Below are positions 21,309-31,004 of a stretch of DNA of 64,000 nucleotides, in pieces. Below the pieces are notes generated by a model. That model saw nothing but the letters and a program-made list of their open reading frames with translations. It was not told the origin of the DNA and searched no databases. Both the position numbers and the translations under genes were made by a program. How positions within the stretch are numbered: position 1 is the first letter of the stretch; each line of letters starts with the position of its first letter. Source of the DNA: Rhizopus arrhizus (taxonomy: Eukaryota; Mucoromycota; Mucoromycetes; Mucorales; Rhizopodaceae); assembly GCA_024220505.1 (NCBI GenBank), contig JAKZZE010000031.1, positions 62,001-126,000 of the forward strand, read 5' to 3'.

Positions 21309-21851
21309 GGACATTGAATAATCACAACTAAAAGAAGTATATTAAAATTGATAAAAGATAATAATTTAAATCTTTATCGAATAAAATATAATCTTCTTCT
21401 TTTTATATAAAACTATCACTATTAGATTCATTCTATAAAGTAAACATGAACAATAAATAAGTCATGATCTTTACTATTCATCAATTCTGTAAATGAATAA
21501 TAATGGATCAGGTACCTAGTCAACTTTGATCTGACTGGAGGCATTTCATATAAATATATCTTTCCTCTCAATGAAGACGGGACAATTCTCCCAGATCAGT
21601 TAAAGAACAATAAGATCTATAAAACAACGAATTAAAAATTTTCATAATCGATTCAGTGATCATTCTTCAATCAAACATGTCAATTATTGGATCTACGCTC
21701 ATAACAACTCATTTACCCGCCAACTGATAGAAGAATATAAATAGTAGACTTTGTAATGATTTCTTTTTAATAATTAAGATTGTCTTAAATAAAGTTCAGT
21801 CTCAAAAAGTATTCTTTGGTTTTATTGTTATCCTTAATTACTTTACCAGAA
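21309..21851 (+). repeat. Probable solo LTR in element A gag
   Basis: A noncoding AT-rich block splits the gag-nucleocapsid frame of A. CATAAC is repeated on both sides (21303-21308 and 21852-21857). The right end AGAACA fits an LTR end, but the left end does not start with a clean TG, so the boundaries may be off by a few bases. The plus-strand TATA-like AGAATATAAATAG near 21730 resembles those in the other plus-oriented LTRs. Confidence 0.65.
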
Positions 21852-22478
21852 CATAACAGTCTCCACAGTCTCGGGTGCATCCAAAAGCTTAGCTCTCACT
21901 TCCAAGTTAATAGCTTGCTGGATAACATCAGCAACGGTGTTGATGTTAAGGGCAGCAACTAAAGAAGTTAACGTTAGACGAGTATCTCTTTGTTCCAAGG
22001 ACTGAATAAAAAATGAGATCTTAGTTTGTGCTGAGAACTTATCAGTGATCAAACTAAGCAAATGTTCCCACTTTGCTGCATGTAATCGAATGGATTCTCT
22101 AGGTAACTGCTTACATTGTTTCAACTGTTTAAGAAGGAGTCTATTTTCATCCTCTGCATCCATACCGAAACGGTTGAGCAGGGCTTCTTTTAAAAGAGAA
22201 ATTTTTTTTCTAACTGTGACAGGCAATGTTGGAATCCACCTTTGAATAACGAGAGGCATATACTTCGTCAAGTGGAAAGAGCAAATGTTCATGTCATCAA
22301 TACCATGTACAAGGGCTTGTTGTTCGAATTCTAAAAACCAAACTCGAAGGCTGTTGTTGAGATCATAGGTGTTGACCGGGATAGTCTTAGCTTTTTCATG
22401 GGCTAAGTATTGTGAAAATTCCGTGGTTGCACCAGGGATGTTGTAAGAGTGCTGTGGTGTTGTTGCCGATCCAGACAT
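21852..22478 (-). pseudogene. Element A gag (capsid part)
   Basis: The ATG at 22478 (MSGSATTPQ..) begins a gag-like protein with the retrotransposon capsid signature (LRVWFLEFEQQALVHGI.., ..LLNRF..). It ends in a solo LTR at 21852, beyond which the nucleocapsid part resumes. The open frame upstream of 22478 is untranslated leader. Bases 22479-22687 hold only this leader and no recognisable LTR. Confidence 0.8.
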
Positions 22479-22687
22479 TTTTTCTGATATAAAATATGTG
22501 GGTACGGTGTGATAAGTAGAGGACGAAGAGTAAGAAGAAAAACTTGTTCGTCGTGGAGTAAGTGTTTGAGAAAGTCCTAAGTCGTCCCAAGTATAAAGTT
22601 CGGAAGTAGGAAGCAGTAAAGGAGAAAGTAGACGTGCAGGTGATGAGAAACGACGTATACGCTTATTTGGATAACTGTTTGTATATA

Positions 22688-23033
22688 CAGTGACTCCCAA
22701 AACTGTCCCAATGTTTTGTAATCTTGTCTTTCACTCTCATTGGTGCTATTGCTGTTTGCATAAAATATATCTTGTTGTACCTCATTTGAAAGCTACGGTA
22801 GTGTAGATGTACGTGGTACAATTTACGTCTCAATTGATATAGCGTAGGCGGAGATAAAACATATACAAAACGAGCGGTGCATTGGGACACTTTTGGGAGC
22901 ATATTGAAAAAATCGGAATCTCTTTATTTATTTATTATTAATAGTCTGTTTAACGTCCTTTGTTCTGAATACACTTTTGTATACGTTGTGGCACATTTTT
23001 TATAACTTTTTGAAACTCCTCCGGCTTCATAAG
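22688..23033 (-). mobile_element. Tc1/mariner fragment Tc1-C: transposase C-terminus and 3' TIR
   Basis: The minus strand encodes a Tc1 transposase tail (KPEEFQKVIKNVPQRIQ.., stop at 22950-22952). After it lies a 3' terminal region ending CAGTGACTCCCAAAACTGTC (inverse) at 22688 next to TA 22686-22687. A second, inverted copy of the terminal motif (CATTGGGACACTTTTGGGAG) lies at about 22880-22900, so the end holds an internal inverted repeat. The upstream part of the gene is replaced by the LTR of element C. Confidence 0.75.
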
Positions 23034-23117
23034 TGTAAGAGTATGAATTACGGTTAAAAGAACTCACTTTATTGAAATTTCCAATTTGATAATATTTAAC
23101 AACAGCGGACTCTTACA
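23034..23117 (-). repeat. Possible very short (84-bp) 3' LTR of element C
   Basis: TGTAAGAGT...ACTCTTACA ends, 84 bp. The minus strand has AATAAAG inside. A purine tract (AAAGGGGAAATAG) lies directly upstream, between it and the pol stop of element C at 23129. The 9-bp inverted ends and the PPT position fit an LTR, but the 5' partner is not present in the window. It may instead be an internally deleted LTR. Confidence 0.5.
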
Positions 23118-23128
23118 CTATTTCCCCT

Positions 23129-23940
23129 TTAATAAAGGTTGAACGTATGTGAATATTTTTTATAAATGTCTCTTATATTTGCGGTTGTCTTTATGACTCT
23201 GTTGTTTTCACTTTTCTCTAGTTTGAAGCTGGAACCGTCTTTGTTGATTTCTTTGACAATCCAAGGTCCAGTAAACTTTGGCTTTGGAAATTTCCACTCT
23301 TGTTTCATCTTGACTTTGTAAACTTCATCGTTGACTTTTATTGTTTCTTTTTCTTTCCGATTCTTGTTGAAATAGCGTTGTTGACGTTCTTGGCTTTGTT
23401 GTAGGTTTTGACGAACGTTGTTGTGAATAATTGGTAGGAAATGACTCAAGTAGGAAAACCATGTTTTGCTGTTATGACTTGATAAGCTGATGGTCATAGG
23501 AACTTCGTTTATTCCAGGGAGTTTTGCTTGTCGTCCAAACATAGCCTCGAAGGGTGAATAACCGGTTGAAACACTTTTTGATGTGTTGATGGCAAAAGTT
23601 ACGAAAGGTAAATATATATCCCATTGGTCAGGAATTTCTTCTACATAAGTTGCTAAAGCGGTCTTGATCGTTCTGTTCATTCTCTCTACCATTCCATCTG
23701 ATTGAGGATGTTCAACGCTCGTTACCGTCTTTTTGATACCAAGTCGATTACAGACAACATACATTGCTTCTGATATAAAGTTGCGACCATTGCCAGTGAT
23801 CCATTTAGCAGGTGTTCCGAATGTCAGGACAACTGAGTATAATAGGACGTTGGCCACCGAGTTAGTGTCAAACGAGGGGAGCGCAGCAGTTACCATCCAT
23901 TTCGTGAAGTAGTCCATAAATACCAGTAAGTACTTATTTC
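23129..23940 (-). pseudogene. Element C integrase core and C-terminus
   Basis: A Ty3/gypsy integrase core: the first Asp in MDYFTKW and the Glu in GMVERMNRT are present, but the second catalytic Asp, normally SDxG, is replaced (ITGNGRNF near 23790). The C-terminal GPWIV-type module follows and the frame ends at 23129. No chromodomain is present. The loss of the catalytic Asp alone would inactivate strand transfer. Confidence 0.85.
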
Positions 23941-23985
23941 GGCTGAAGGAAAAGATACGATGCAAGGGGATTCCGGTCCGGGTAC

Positions 23986-24291
23986 CTATCCTACGTAAAA
24001 TCTAATTATGGTAATCGATGCGCCCGAATTTTCCGGATCGAATGGTATAACTTTAATGACCGCCACATGTAAACTCAGCTCGTAAATTGCATAATATCGA
24101 TAAAAAACTACCTTTGACGGACTAAAAAAGAAGGATTGCGTGCCCGCTGTTTGTTGCACAAAGACATCCATTACCTCAAACGATTCAAATAATTTTTTCG
24201 CTTCTAACGATGGTATTTTTGAAGCAGTCACTGTACCACCCGATAAGCTACGGTCATTCAAAGACGAAAAAACTATTTGGCTGACCGTCAA
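23986..24291 (-). other. Outward-facing 101-codon ORF in left arm of G
   Basis: This 101-codon frame translates to the same protein as the frame at 26047-26352 in the other arm, since the arms are inverted copies. It has no family I recognise. Identity in both arms follows from the repeat and is not evidence of selection on a protein. It may be coding or chance. Confidence 0.3.
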
Positions 24292-24464
24292 GTAAGGTTA
24301 CGGCGTGATTGCAGACCGGATACTGCCCATATTTGAAACTTACACCCAATTATGGATCCATTTAATTATTCTGCACCAAATGATGATACATGTGAAGCGA
24401 GCATAATAGTATTCAGAAAGCATGGGCTTCCAATCACTAAAAAGCTACATAGGCTCACAGACAG

Positions 24465-24939
24465 TGTATGCGGTAGTACTTCATTATTGATTTATCCAAG
24501 AATAGAAAGGAACAAGAGAGGACGAGACTCGATAAAAAAGATTGTTTTATTTAATAAGAAAATGATACTCTATTTATACTTTTCATACACGGATAATATT
24601 TCATGTCATGGATGAATAATTAATGAGTATGATATAACTGATGACAAATAGATAATGGTTACGTGTTCCTCCATTGTTATCTTTGTCATCATAAGCATTT
24701 ATCCATAGAATACTCGTATATGATTGACTGCGATTGACTGTGATTTAGTCCCTGGATTTAATATAATTTAACCGTGCAATTACGCAGCATCTTATCCTTA
24801 ATGAAGATTATCCGGATTAACCTGTAGCCTATCTATTGGATATATTTTACATGTAGCTTATTAATACTGTTTTCATATCGAGCTATGAATGATGGATACA
24901 TCAATTATCAACTTTAATCGATTACTAACTACCCCAACA
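24465..24939 (-). repeat. LTR-like block inside G
   Basis: 475 bp running from TGTATGCGG to ACCCCAACA. It contains the minus-strand TATA-like AAGTATAAATAGAGT near 24580, in the same position as in other minus-oriented LTRs here. No clear target duplication is visible, so the ends are uncertain. Confidence 0.45.
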
Positions 24940-24945
24940 TCACAT

Positions 24946-25021
24946 TGTAACCTTGTGTATTATTTTCCGAGGTGTAACCATGTGTATTAATTTGCGAGTA
25001 GTAACCATGTGATTATTAGAG
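24946..25021. repeat. Three-copy tandem repeat of about 26 bp
   Basis: Three imperfect copies of a unit like GTAACCATGTGTATTAATTT stand in a row, lying between the LTR-like block and the E-related LTR. Confidence 0.7.
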
Positions 25022-25079
25022 TATTTCATATGTGGAACAATGTACTTATTTGCTGCTTGAATATATATATAAATGTCGT

Positions 25080-25889
25080 TGTCATGTTTTGACATGTCTG
25101 TTGTAAACATAGTTATTTTCTATATGATATCAGTTGTATTAAAATAAATAACGATACACAAAAGATTAAACTATGATTGAACAATTCTACACTTTTCCAA
25201 ATTTAGAACAGTAAGATCAATATCTGTCATCCTAGAGAGTCTAATCAATTGTCAACCCCAAAAGTAATTAGATCAAAGTTAATTGACTGGTTATTATTTC
25301 TATTGTTCAATTTCAGATGCATATATTAGAACATCGACAAGCTTTAGCTTAATCATTGGTTCTTCAGCACGACATCGTGACCGAGTCCATATCTTTTATA
25401 TCTACGCTCACAAAGAATATAAATAGATGCCAACTTTTTATCCATAAAGCGAGGCCTTTTCGCAATATAAAGAAATCTGCAATAAAGAAGGATTTTAATT
25501 TTATATTGCTGCTATTGTTTTTTTGTTTAATTTTTTATTTAATCTTGCGATTAAAACAATGTCAATAAGATACAGTCTTATCGTTCTGGACTAAATCTTT
25601 ACACATGAGTTTGAATAAGAATAGAACCTGATAATTATCACTGCCCTAAACAGCCAAGTTTCACTTTCATCTCAACAGTTGATTATTAACATCAGTCTAT
25701 AAAGTTTTTCTTATACATGTCAAACCATATCGGTCGTAACTATTTTTGTCATCTAATCTCAGGTCTTGCTCAACTAATATAAATAGCCTTGAAATCTTTC
25801 TTTAATAAAAGTATTCGACTTTAGAACTATTGTTCGGTCTTGTTAATTCTTCTTTGTCCCTACTTTTATAGTTAGAACACTTAATCGAT
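25080..25889 (+). repeat. E-related LTR, opposite orientation, split by a solo F LTR
   Basis: TGTCATGTTTTGACATGTC at 25080 and the segment 25559-25889 match the reverse complement of the LTR of element E, with several substitutions. No internal region is attached. No clean duplication flanks it. The F-type LTR at 25099-25558 interrupts it. Confidence 0.85.
25099..25558 (+). repeat. Solo LTR of the element F family
   Basis: A 460-bp LTR nearly identical to 10712-11173. It is flanked by the 5-bp duplication ATGTC (25094-25098 and 25559-25563) and inserted in an E-related LTR. Confidence 0.95.
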
Positions 25890-26046
25890 GCGGCGTTTTA
25901 GTGTTTGGAAGTTCATACTTCCTGAATACTATTGTAATCGTTTCACATGTATCATCATTTGGTGCAGAATAATTAAATGGATCCATAATTGGGTGTAAGT
26001 TTCAAATATGGGCAGTATCCGGTCTGCAATCACGCCGTAACCTTAC

Positions 26047-26352
26047 TTGACGGTCAGCCAAATAGTTTTTTCGTCTTTGAATGACCGTAGCTTATCGGGT
26101 GGTACAGTGACTGCTTCAAAAATACCATCGTTAGAAGCGAAAAAATTATTTGAATCGTTTGAGGTAATGGATGTCTTTGTGCAACAAACAGCGGGCACGC
26201 AATCCTTCTTTTTTAGTCCGTCAAAGGTAGTTTTTTATCGATATTATGCAATTTACGAGCTGAGTTTACATGTGGCGGTCATTAAAGTTATACCATTCGA
26301 TCCGGAAAATTCGGGCGCATCGATTACCATAATTAGATTTTACGTAGGATAG
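26047..26352 (+). other. Outward-facing 101-codon ORF in right arm of G
   Basis: Same predicted protein as 23986-24291 in the opposite orientation, reading towards the outer end of the element. No recognised domain. Confidence 0.3.
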
Positions 26353-26397
26353 GTACCCGGACCGGAATCCCCTTGCATCGTATCTTTTACATACTCC

Positions 26398-26900
26398 CTT
26401 ATTTCCACGAGTAGTTTCGGGTAAGTAAGCCACGTCTGCAGCCCATACCTCACATGGTTCAGACACCACGATACTTTTCAATTCTACAAACTTGTGAGTG
26501 GAAGTTTTGTGTTTTTGGCACACCCCGCAATTCTTGACAAACTTGATAATGTCTTGTGTTATTGAGGGCCACCATGCGTTCTCTTTTGCTCTTGCTAAAC
26601 TTTTATCTCTACCTTGATGAGCACCACTGACTGGATTTGTGTGTATTAAGTTCATGAATTCTAGTCGTAATTTTCTAGGCAGTACTATCATCAACTTGTT
26701 TTCTTCTTGTCGATATAATAAATCATCTCTTGTTGTAAATGGTTGCTTTAAGGGAATTGTGCTGAATTTTATCGCGTCTGGGTCCATAGCTTGTAACTTA
26801 CGTATATTTTCTTTGCTGAAAGCGTTGTTCTGCATGCTGATTGTTTGTGTGTTTTGATTGATACTTCCCTTTCCCCCTTCACGTGTGTCGTATCCCAACA
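26398..26900 (-). pseudogene. Element C integrase N-terminal zinc domain
   Basis: The minus strand encodes the HHCC domain (LIHTNPVSGAHQGR .. CGVCQKHKT) and the start of the core (VWAADVAYLPETTRGNK). It is then cut by element G. The RNase H-integrase linker lies at the upper end and is cut by the solo LTR at 26901. Confidence 0.87.
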
Positions 26901-27304
26901 TACTTTAAACATGATTCATATTCAATTTATAAGAAATCAGAGTAGTGAATGCTTTACAAAGATTTATTACAGTCTTTTCTCTATTATTCGGTCATAACTA
27001 ATTCCACTCCTTTAACTCAATACAAGTTGCTTTAATATAGCTCCTGATGCAATGAGACATAAATGAAAAATAGATCTACTTAAATAATTATAAACAGTCC
27101 ACTTGCATAACCAGGAACAGGTCTTCATACTAAAATTTATTCATGCTAGATCTACAGCTATAATTAATTAAAGTATCTTGAAAAGGATTTAATTGAATCT
27201 TCATGAAAAGGATATAAATACCAGATATAATAATATTAAATAAAAATATAACTTTTTTAAGTCTCGTTGAATTTTATAGTCTTTTTTATTCTTACGAGAT
27301 AACA
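26901..27304 (+). repeat. Solo LTR in element C
   Basis: A 404-bp block between the RNase H and integrase parts of C. Flanks are CAACA (26896-26900) and CAACG (27305-27309), a target duplication with one change. Removing it restores the frame (LPSRWDTTRE). The left end reads TACTTTAAAC where a related copy at 28714 has GTTGTAAAC, so the terminal TG has mutated. The plus-strand TATA-like GGATATAAATACC lies near 27217. Confidence 0.8.
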
Positions 27305-27619
27305 CAACGTGAGGGTAAACGACTTAAGGCATCAGCATCTTGATTATCAACACCTTTCTTGTGCACGACCACGAAATCATAACTCATGATATCAATGATC
27401 GACCTTGCGATGCGACCCTTGGGTTCCTTGGTTGACAGAATAGCCTTCAAGGCAGCATGATCGGTATACACCGTAAGAGACGGACAACCATGTGCGTAGT
27501 AGTGAAAATATTGCAAAGCCCACGCTACAGCTAAACACTCACGTTCAGTTGTACTGTAATTTCGTTGTGCAGGAGTTAACGATTTGCTTGCATATGCCAC
27601 AGGACGACCACCTTGAACC
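27305..27619 (-). pseudogene. Element C RNase H fragment
   Basis: The minus strand encodes an RNase H of Ty3/gypsy type: GGRPVAYASKSL, the Glu in TTERECLA, YTDHAAL and ADALSRLP. It is cut at about 27620 before the first catalytic Asp, so RT is absent. Confidence 0.87.
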
Positions 27620-28169
27620 TGTTGTATAATGGTAATAGTTATTAAGAAAAATGTAGAAACAAAGATCAAGAAACAGTGTGAGTACTTTTTGAGACTGATC
27701 TTTATTTCAGTTTAAGTAAAAATTATTCTAATTGAAGGTAGGTATTTATATCTTATTGAGTGAGTGGCTTGATATCTTCTATTGTAAGCGTTCTTCTAAT
27801 ATTCAGGTACTTTAGCAAGTGTCATCTATAATTATGATTATGAAAACTTTTAATTTGTTCTTTTGTATGTCTGTCATAGATTATCTTTTATTCTGGGAAT
27901 TCCTCACTGATTTGAATAACGTTATTTTACGCGTTATTTCAATTATGTGAAAGATTAGCAATATTCCTGACATTGGGCTGGATTTTGTTATTTTAATTGA
28001 TAATTCTTCTTATTAAAGAATTCTAATTAATACAAAGCATATTCTTTTAGAATATGCTTGAATGGAATTGATTGTATGACCTTATTTAAATAAACACATA
28101 TTTTATTTTCTTTTAATTATGATCTTGTATTAAGACTTATATTTATCAATATCATTTACAATCAGTTAC
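27620..28169 (-). repeat. LTR-derived sequence replacing the 5' part of element C
   Basis: It begins TGTTGTATAAT at 27620, exactly where the RNase H frame of C stops. It contains a minus-strand TATA-like AAGATATAAATACC near 27750. It may continue at 28547-28710 beyond the block at 28170. No matching right-hand target copy was found. It also holds a perfect hairpin at 28035-28059. Confidence 0.5.
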
Positions 28170-28541
28170 TGTTCTACAACAGTAACAATACAAGCTAGGA
28201 ACAGGCTAAATGAATAATTAGAAATAATAATCATTTATTCTGTCAAATTGATTATAAATCTGTCCTGATTCTTTATCCGCATCATATCTATAAATACTCT
28301 CACTTTTTACATGTAGAAGTTATTTTAATCTTAATCATAGTTATCTTAACTTAATAAAGAGATACCAAGTTCTAACAGTATTTCTTTATCTTTGTTGTTA
28401 TACTATCTTTTACCTAAAGCCTCGTTTTTTAAACACGCTCTTTTGTCCTTATACAATAAAGAGGTTCAAGATATTCGTTTGTTGTTTGGCTTATTTATTA
28501 GTTTTATTAATTGAGAAACATTGCACGCGTATTCCACAACA
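28170..28541 (+). repeat. Probable solo LTR
   Basis: A 372-bp block, TGTTCTACAAC...CCACAACA, flanked by GTTAC and GTAAC (one mismatch). A plus-strand TATA-like CTATAAATACTC lies near 28300. Confidence 0.6.
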
Positions 28542-28713
28542 GTAACAGAAATATTGTAAGAACTTGGCATATCTTTATATTATAAAAAAATTTACATCAA
28601 CAAATAATTGAATTCTACCTTTAGAAAAGGCATTCTAATCATAAGGACAAATAGCAATAGTAATACGAAATAACAGTAAAATAAATTAAATTCCTTCTGT
28701 CATATGACCACTC

Positions 28714-28950
28714 GTTGTAAACATGATTCATATTCAAATTACAAAATCAAATTAGTGAATACCTAATAAAGAATCTAACATTATTTTCTCTCTTGTTTGG
28801 TCATGACTATATTTTTTTAACTCAGTACAAGTTGTTTCAATATAGCTCCTGATATAAAGATATATAAATGAAAAATAGACTAATTTGAGAAATAGATATA
28901 AACAATCCATATGCTTATTGCATTGACTTGAAATTGTTTTTAATGCACGG
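28714..28950 (+). repeat. Truncated copy of the 26901-27304 LTR
   Basis: GTTGTAAACATGATTCATAT and the following 200 bp match the 5' part of the solo LTR at 26901. Similarity fades by about 28950. This is the last transposon sequence before the host gene ending at 28995. Confidence 0.7.
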
Positions 28951-28994
28951 TTACATTATACTTTATTCAATTCTATAGACATAAAATCAAGAAA

Positions 28995-30206
28995 TTATAC
29001 TTTTGCAAAAACATTGCGACTCAAACGAAGTCTAAGGATCAAAATGAAAAATGCACCCAAGATGTAAGCAAGTCCAGTAAACATCTTATAGCTGAAAAAT
29101 GGCGTTGAGCTTACACTACCTTCAATTGCACTAGCAATATTTGGACCAAAGACTGGAATGACATTGGTCAATAACAAAAGTGATAATCCAGAAGGAAATT
29201 GCTTCATCCCAAGAAGCGAAGCAGTAATAGGAGAAATTTGAGCAAAATAGGCACCACTTGTTAAACCAAAGACAACCGAGAAGGCCATCAGACTCCCATA
29301 GCTATTGGCAAAGGTCCAAATAAGGAAAGAGCTAAGACTTGTGATGATCATAAAGATCAAATTGGAATTAATTTTGCCTATTTTGTCAGAGAGAAAACCA
29401 ATCGTGATACGGCCAACAAAATTACCAGCAGAACTGACTGTGATCAAGGCCGAACCTTGCGTGTCTGTCAGACCCACATAGGTGGCATAGGATGGTAAAA
29501 AAAAGTAGGGAACAAAATAACCAAAGAGACCCAGATTAGACCCAATACAAAACAAGAGATAATCAATGTTTCTTAAAACATTAAAGTCGACAATTTCAGA
29601 AAGACGCTTTCTAGTCTTTGGAGGAGGTGTTCTGGATCTCACCAAAATACAGGCCATGATATCGCAAAACAAACAAATGAAACCAAGGATGCGGTAGGTC
29701 CATCCAGGACCTAAGGAGGTATTGATAGAGTTCATGATGAGAGGGATAATCAGTCCACCGATACCAGATCCACTAGCGACCATTCCCAATGCAAGGCCTC
29801 GACGTTTATGAAACCATTGAGGAGCAACACCCATGATGGATATGTAAATGAATGAAGCGCCTGCACCAAACAAAATACCCTGGGAGAGATAAAGATGCCA
29901 TATCTGAGAAGAAAGGCTTGCCATTTCAAGAGCAATAGCGATGAAGAGAGTACCTAGAATCAATACCACACGAATGCCAAGCATGGATACTAAGATTTGG
30001 GCAATTGGGCCCACAGCGTTCAAGAAAACCAAGGAGAGCGTACCAACAAAGCTAAGATTTAATGAAGCCTTAGGAACATTATTGAAGACGTGCTGCTCGT
30101 AATAGTCTTGCATAACGCCTACATGATTATGAAGGATGAAAGTATGAGTATTGTTGCTTTTCTATTTGTTTCAAAAGCTTTTTTTTACCCCTAAAGAGAA
30201 TAAATT

Positions 30207-30241
<35 letters not shown>

Positions 30242-30556
30242 TGTCCAACATACCAACTAGTACAAGTACCAAAGCTTGTGACTTGAACAAGAAAAGCACC
30301 CAAGACGACGAGCCATCCATATCCACCATCATGTTCATCTTCTTCATTGATAATAGGCGGTGAAGTACTATCATTGGCTTTTTCATCCACTTCAACTGTA
30401 AAATCAGATTAGTTATTCTTTATATATTCTTATTTTAATCCAACTACCTTCAGTTACATCTGAGCTTGATCTATTATCATTTTTTGTTTGCGTAGCAGTA
30501 TTAGGCAATGTGCTTTCGATTGGATGATCTAAAGTAAGATTACGTTCGTTTATCAT
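28995..30556 (-). CDS. Monocarboxylate/MCT-type MFS transporter
   Basis: Three coding segments: 30448-30556, 30254-30395 and 28995-30118. After a short acidic N-terminus comes the family signature DGGYGWLVVLGAF, then about 12 hydrophobic segments including the RRGLALG loop between TM4 and TM5 and the GRITIGFLSDKIGK motif after TM7. This matches fungal relatives of SLC16 carriers (proton-linked or facilitated transport of small organic acids) at the usual 450-460 residues. The first intron joins cleanly. At the second, the best donor (GTATGT) and acceptor (TGTAG) leave the frame one base off, while a poorer donor (GTACTA) keeps it but drops four residues. That intron carries a run of nearly 30 T. 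Substrate unknown. Confidence 0.85.
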
Positions 30557-31004
30557 TTTTACAATTACAGTAAATCTGTAGGCTTTTAAAAAAGTGGCAG
30601 AGAGAAAGAAGAAATGACCTACGGCGTAAAAGAGAAAAAACCAACAATGGATGAACTCTATTTGTAGAATAAGTTTATCCTAATGCAAAATAATAAATAA
30701 AAAAAAAACCCTGTGTAAAATCTTTGGCCTTTTTATATTTTTTCTCAGATCACACACACTATAGTTTAATTCATTGTAAGCATTCTCGGAGTTAATCCCG
30801 ATGCGGGGAACTTTGAGCTAAAAAAAAAAATGGGTTTTGGAACAAAGCTAAACACCTGGGAAAAAGAAAGGATCTATACAAGACGCTATTATCAAATTGT
30901 TCAGATTCACAAAGTAAAAGAAAACATTTGAACTCTGTATAAAATAATAAAAAAAAAATTGAGCTTATTTTTCTGTCTTTTTCACCAAGTTGATTTAAAT
31001 ACAA
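30557..31004. promoter_or_regulatory. Divergent intergenic region between transporter and Snf2 genes
   Basis: 448 bp, AT-rich, between two gene starts pointing away from each other, so it must hold both promoters. A-runs and T-runs are frequent. I see no specific motif that I can name. Confidence 0.5.

Larger units (their letters stand above)
1..22478 (-). mobile_element. Ty3/gypsy element A, old host element cut into pieces
   Basis: Minus-strand gag, nucleocapsid, protease, RT, RNase H and integrase segments appear in the correct order from 22478 down to 1, separated by later insertions: a solo LTR at 21309-21851, a solo LTR at 19146-19883, element B at 3445-18901 and a Tc1 element at 1051-2652. 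When each insertion and one copy of its target duplication are removed, the reading frame rejoins at the RT junctions and at the integrase junction. The integrase end is cut by the window edge, so neither LTR of A is seen. It carries several inactivating changes and is a dead copy. Confidence 0.85.
23941..26397. mobile_element. DNA element G with about 505-bp inverted repeats and 8-bp target duplication
   Basis: A 2457-bp insertion in the integrase gene of element C, flanked by CTTATTTC at 23933-23940 and 26398-26405. Both ends start with GG on their own strand; the first 9 bp differ somewhat, and beyond that the arms (23941-about 24445 and about 25893-26397) are nearly identical, with inner parts diverging. 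The interior holds LTR fragments and a short tandem repeat, and no transposase. An 8-bp duplication with long TIRs could fit a MULE-like, Merlin-like or foldback element. I cannot assign the superfamily. Confidence 0.85.
23034..27619 (-). mobile_element. Ty3/gypsy element C, 5'-truncated and split
   Basis: RNase H (27619-27305), integrase N-terminus (26900-26398), integrase core and C-terminus (23940-23129) and a putative 3' LTR lie in order on the minus strand. Element G (23941-26397) and a solo LTR (26901-27304) interrupt it. Frames rejoin when each insertion and one target copy are removed. RT, protease and gag are missing beyond 27620, where LTR-derived sequence takes over. It is a family distinct from A, D and E. 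Confidence 0.85.

Noticed and set aside
24946..25021. CRISPR-like repeat array
   Set aside because: Only three imperfect units without spacers, in a eukaryotic transposon context.
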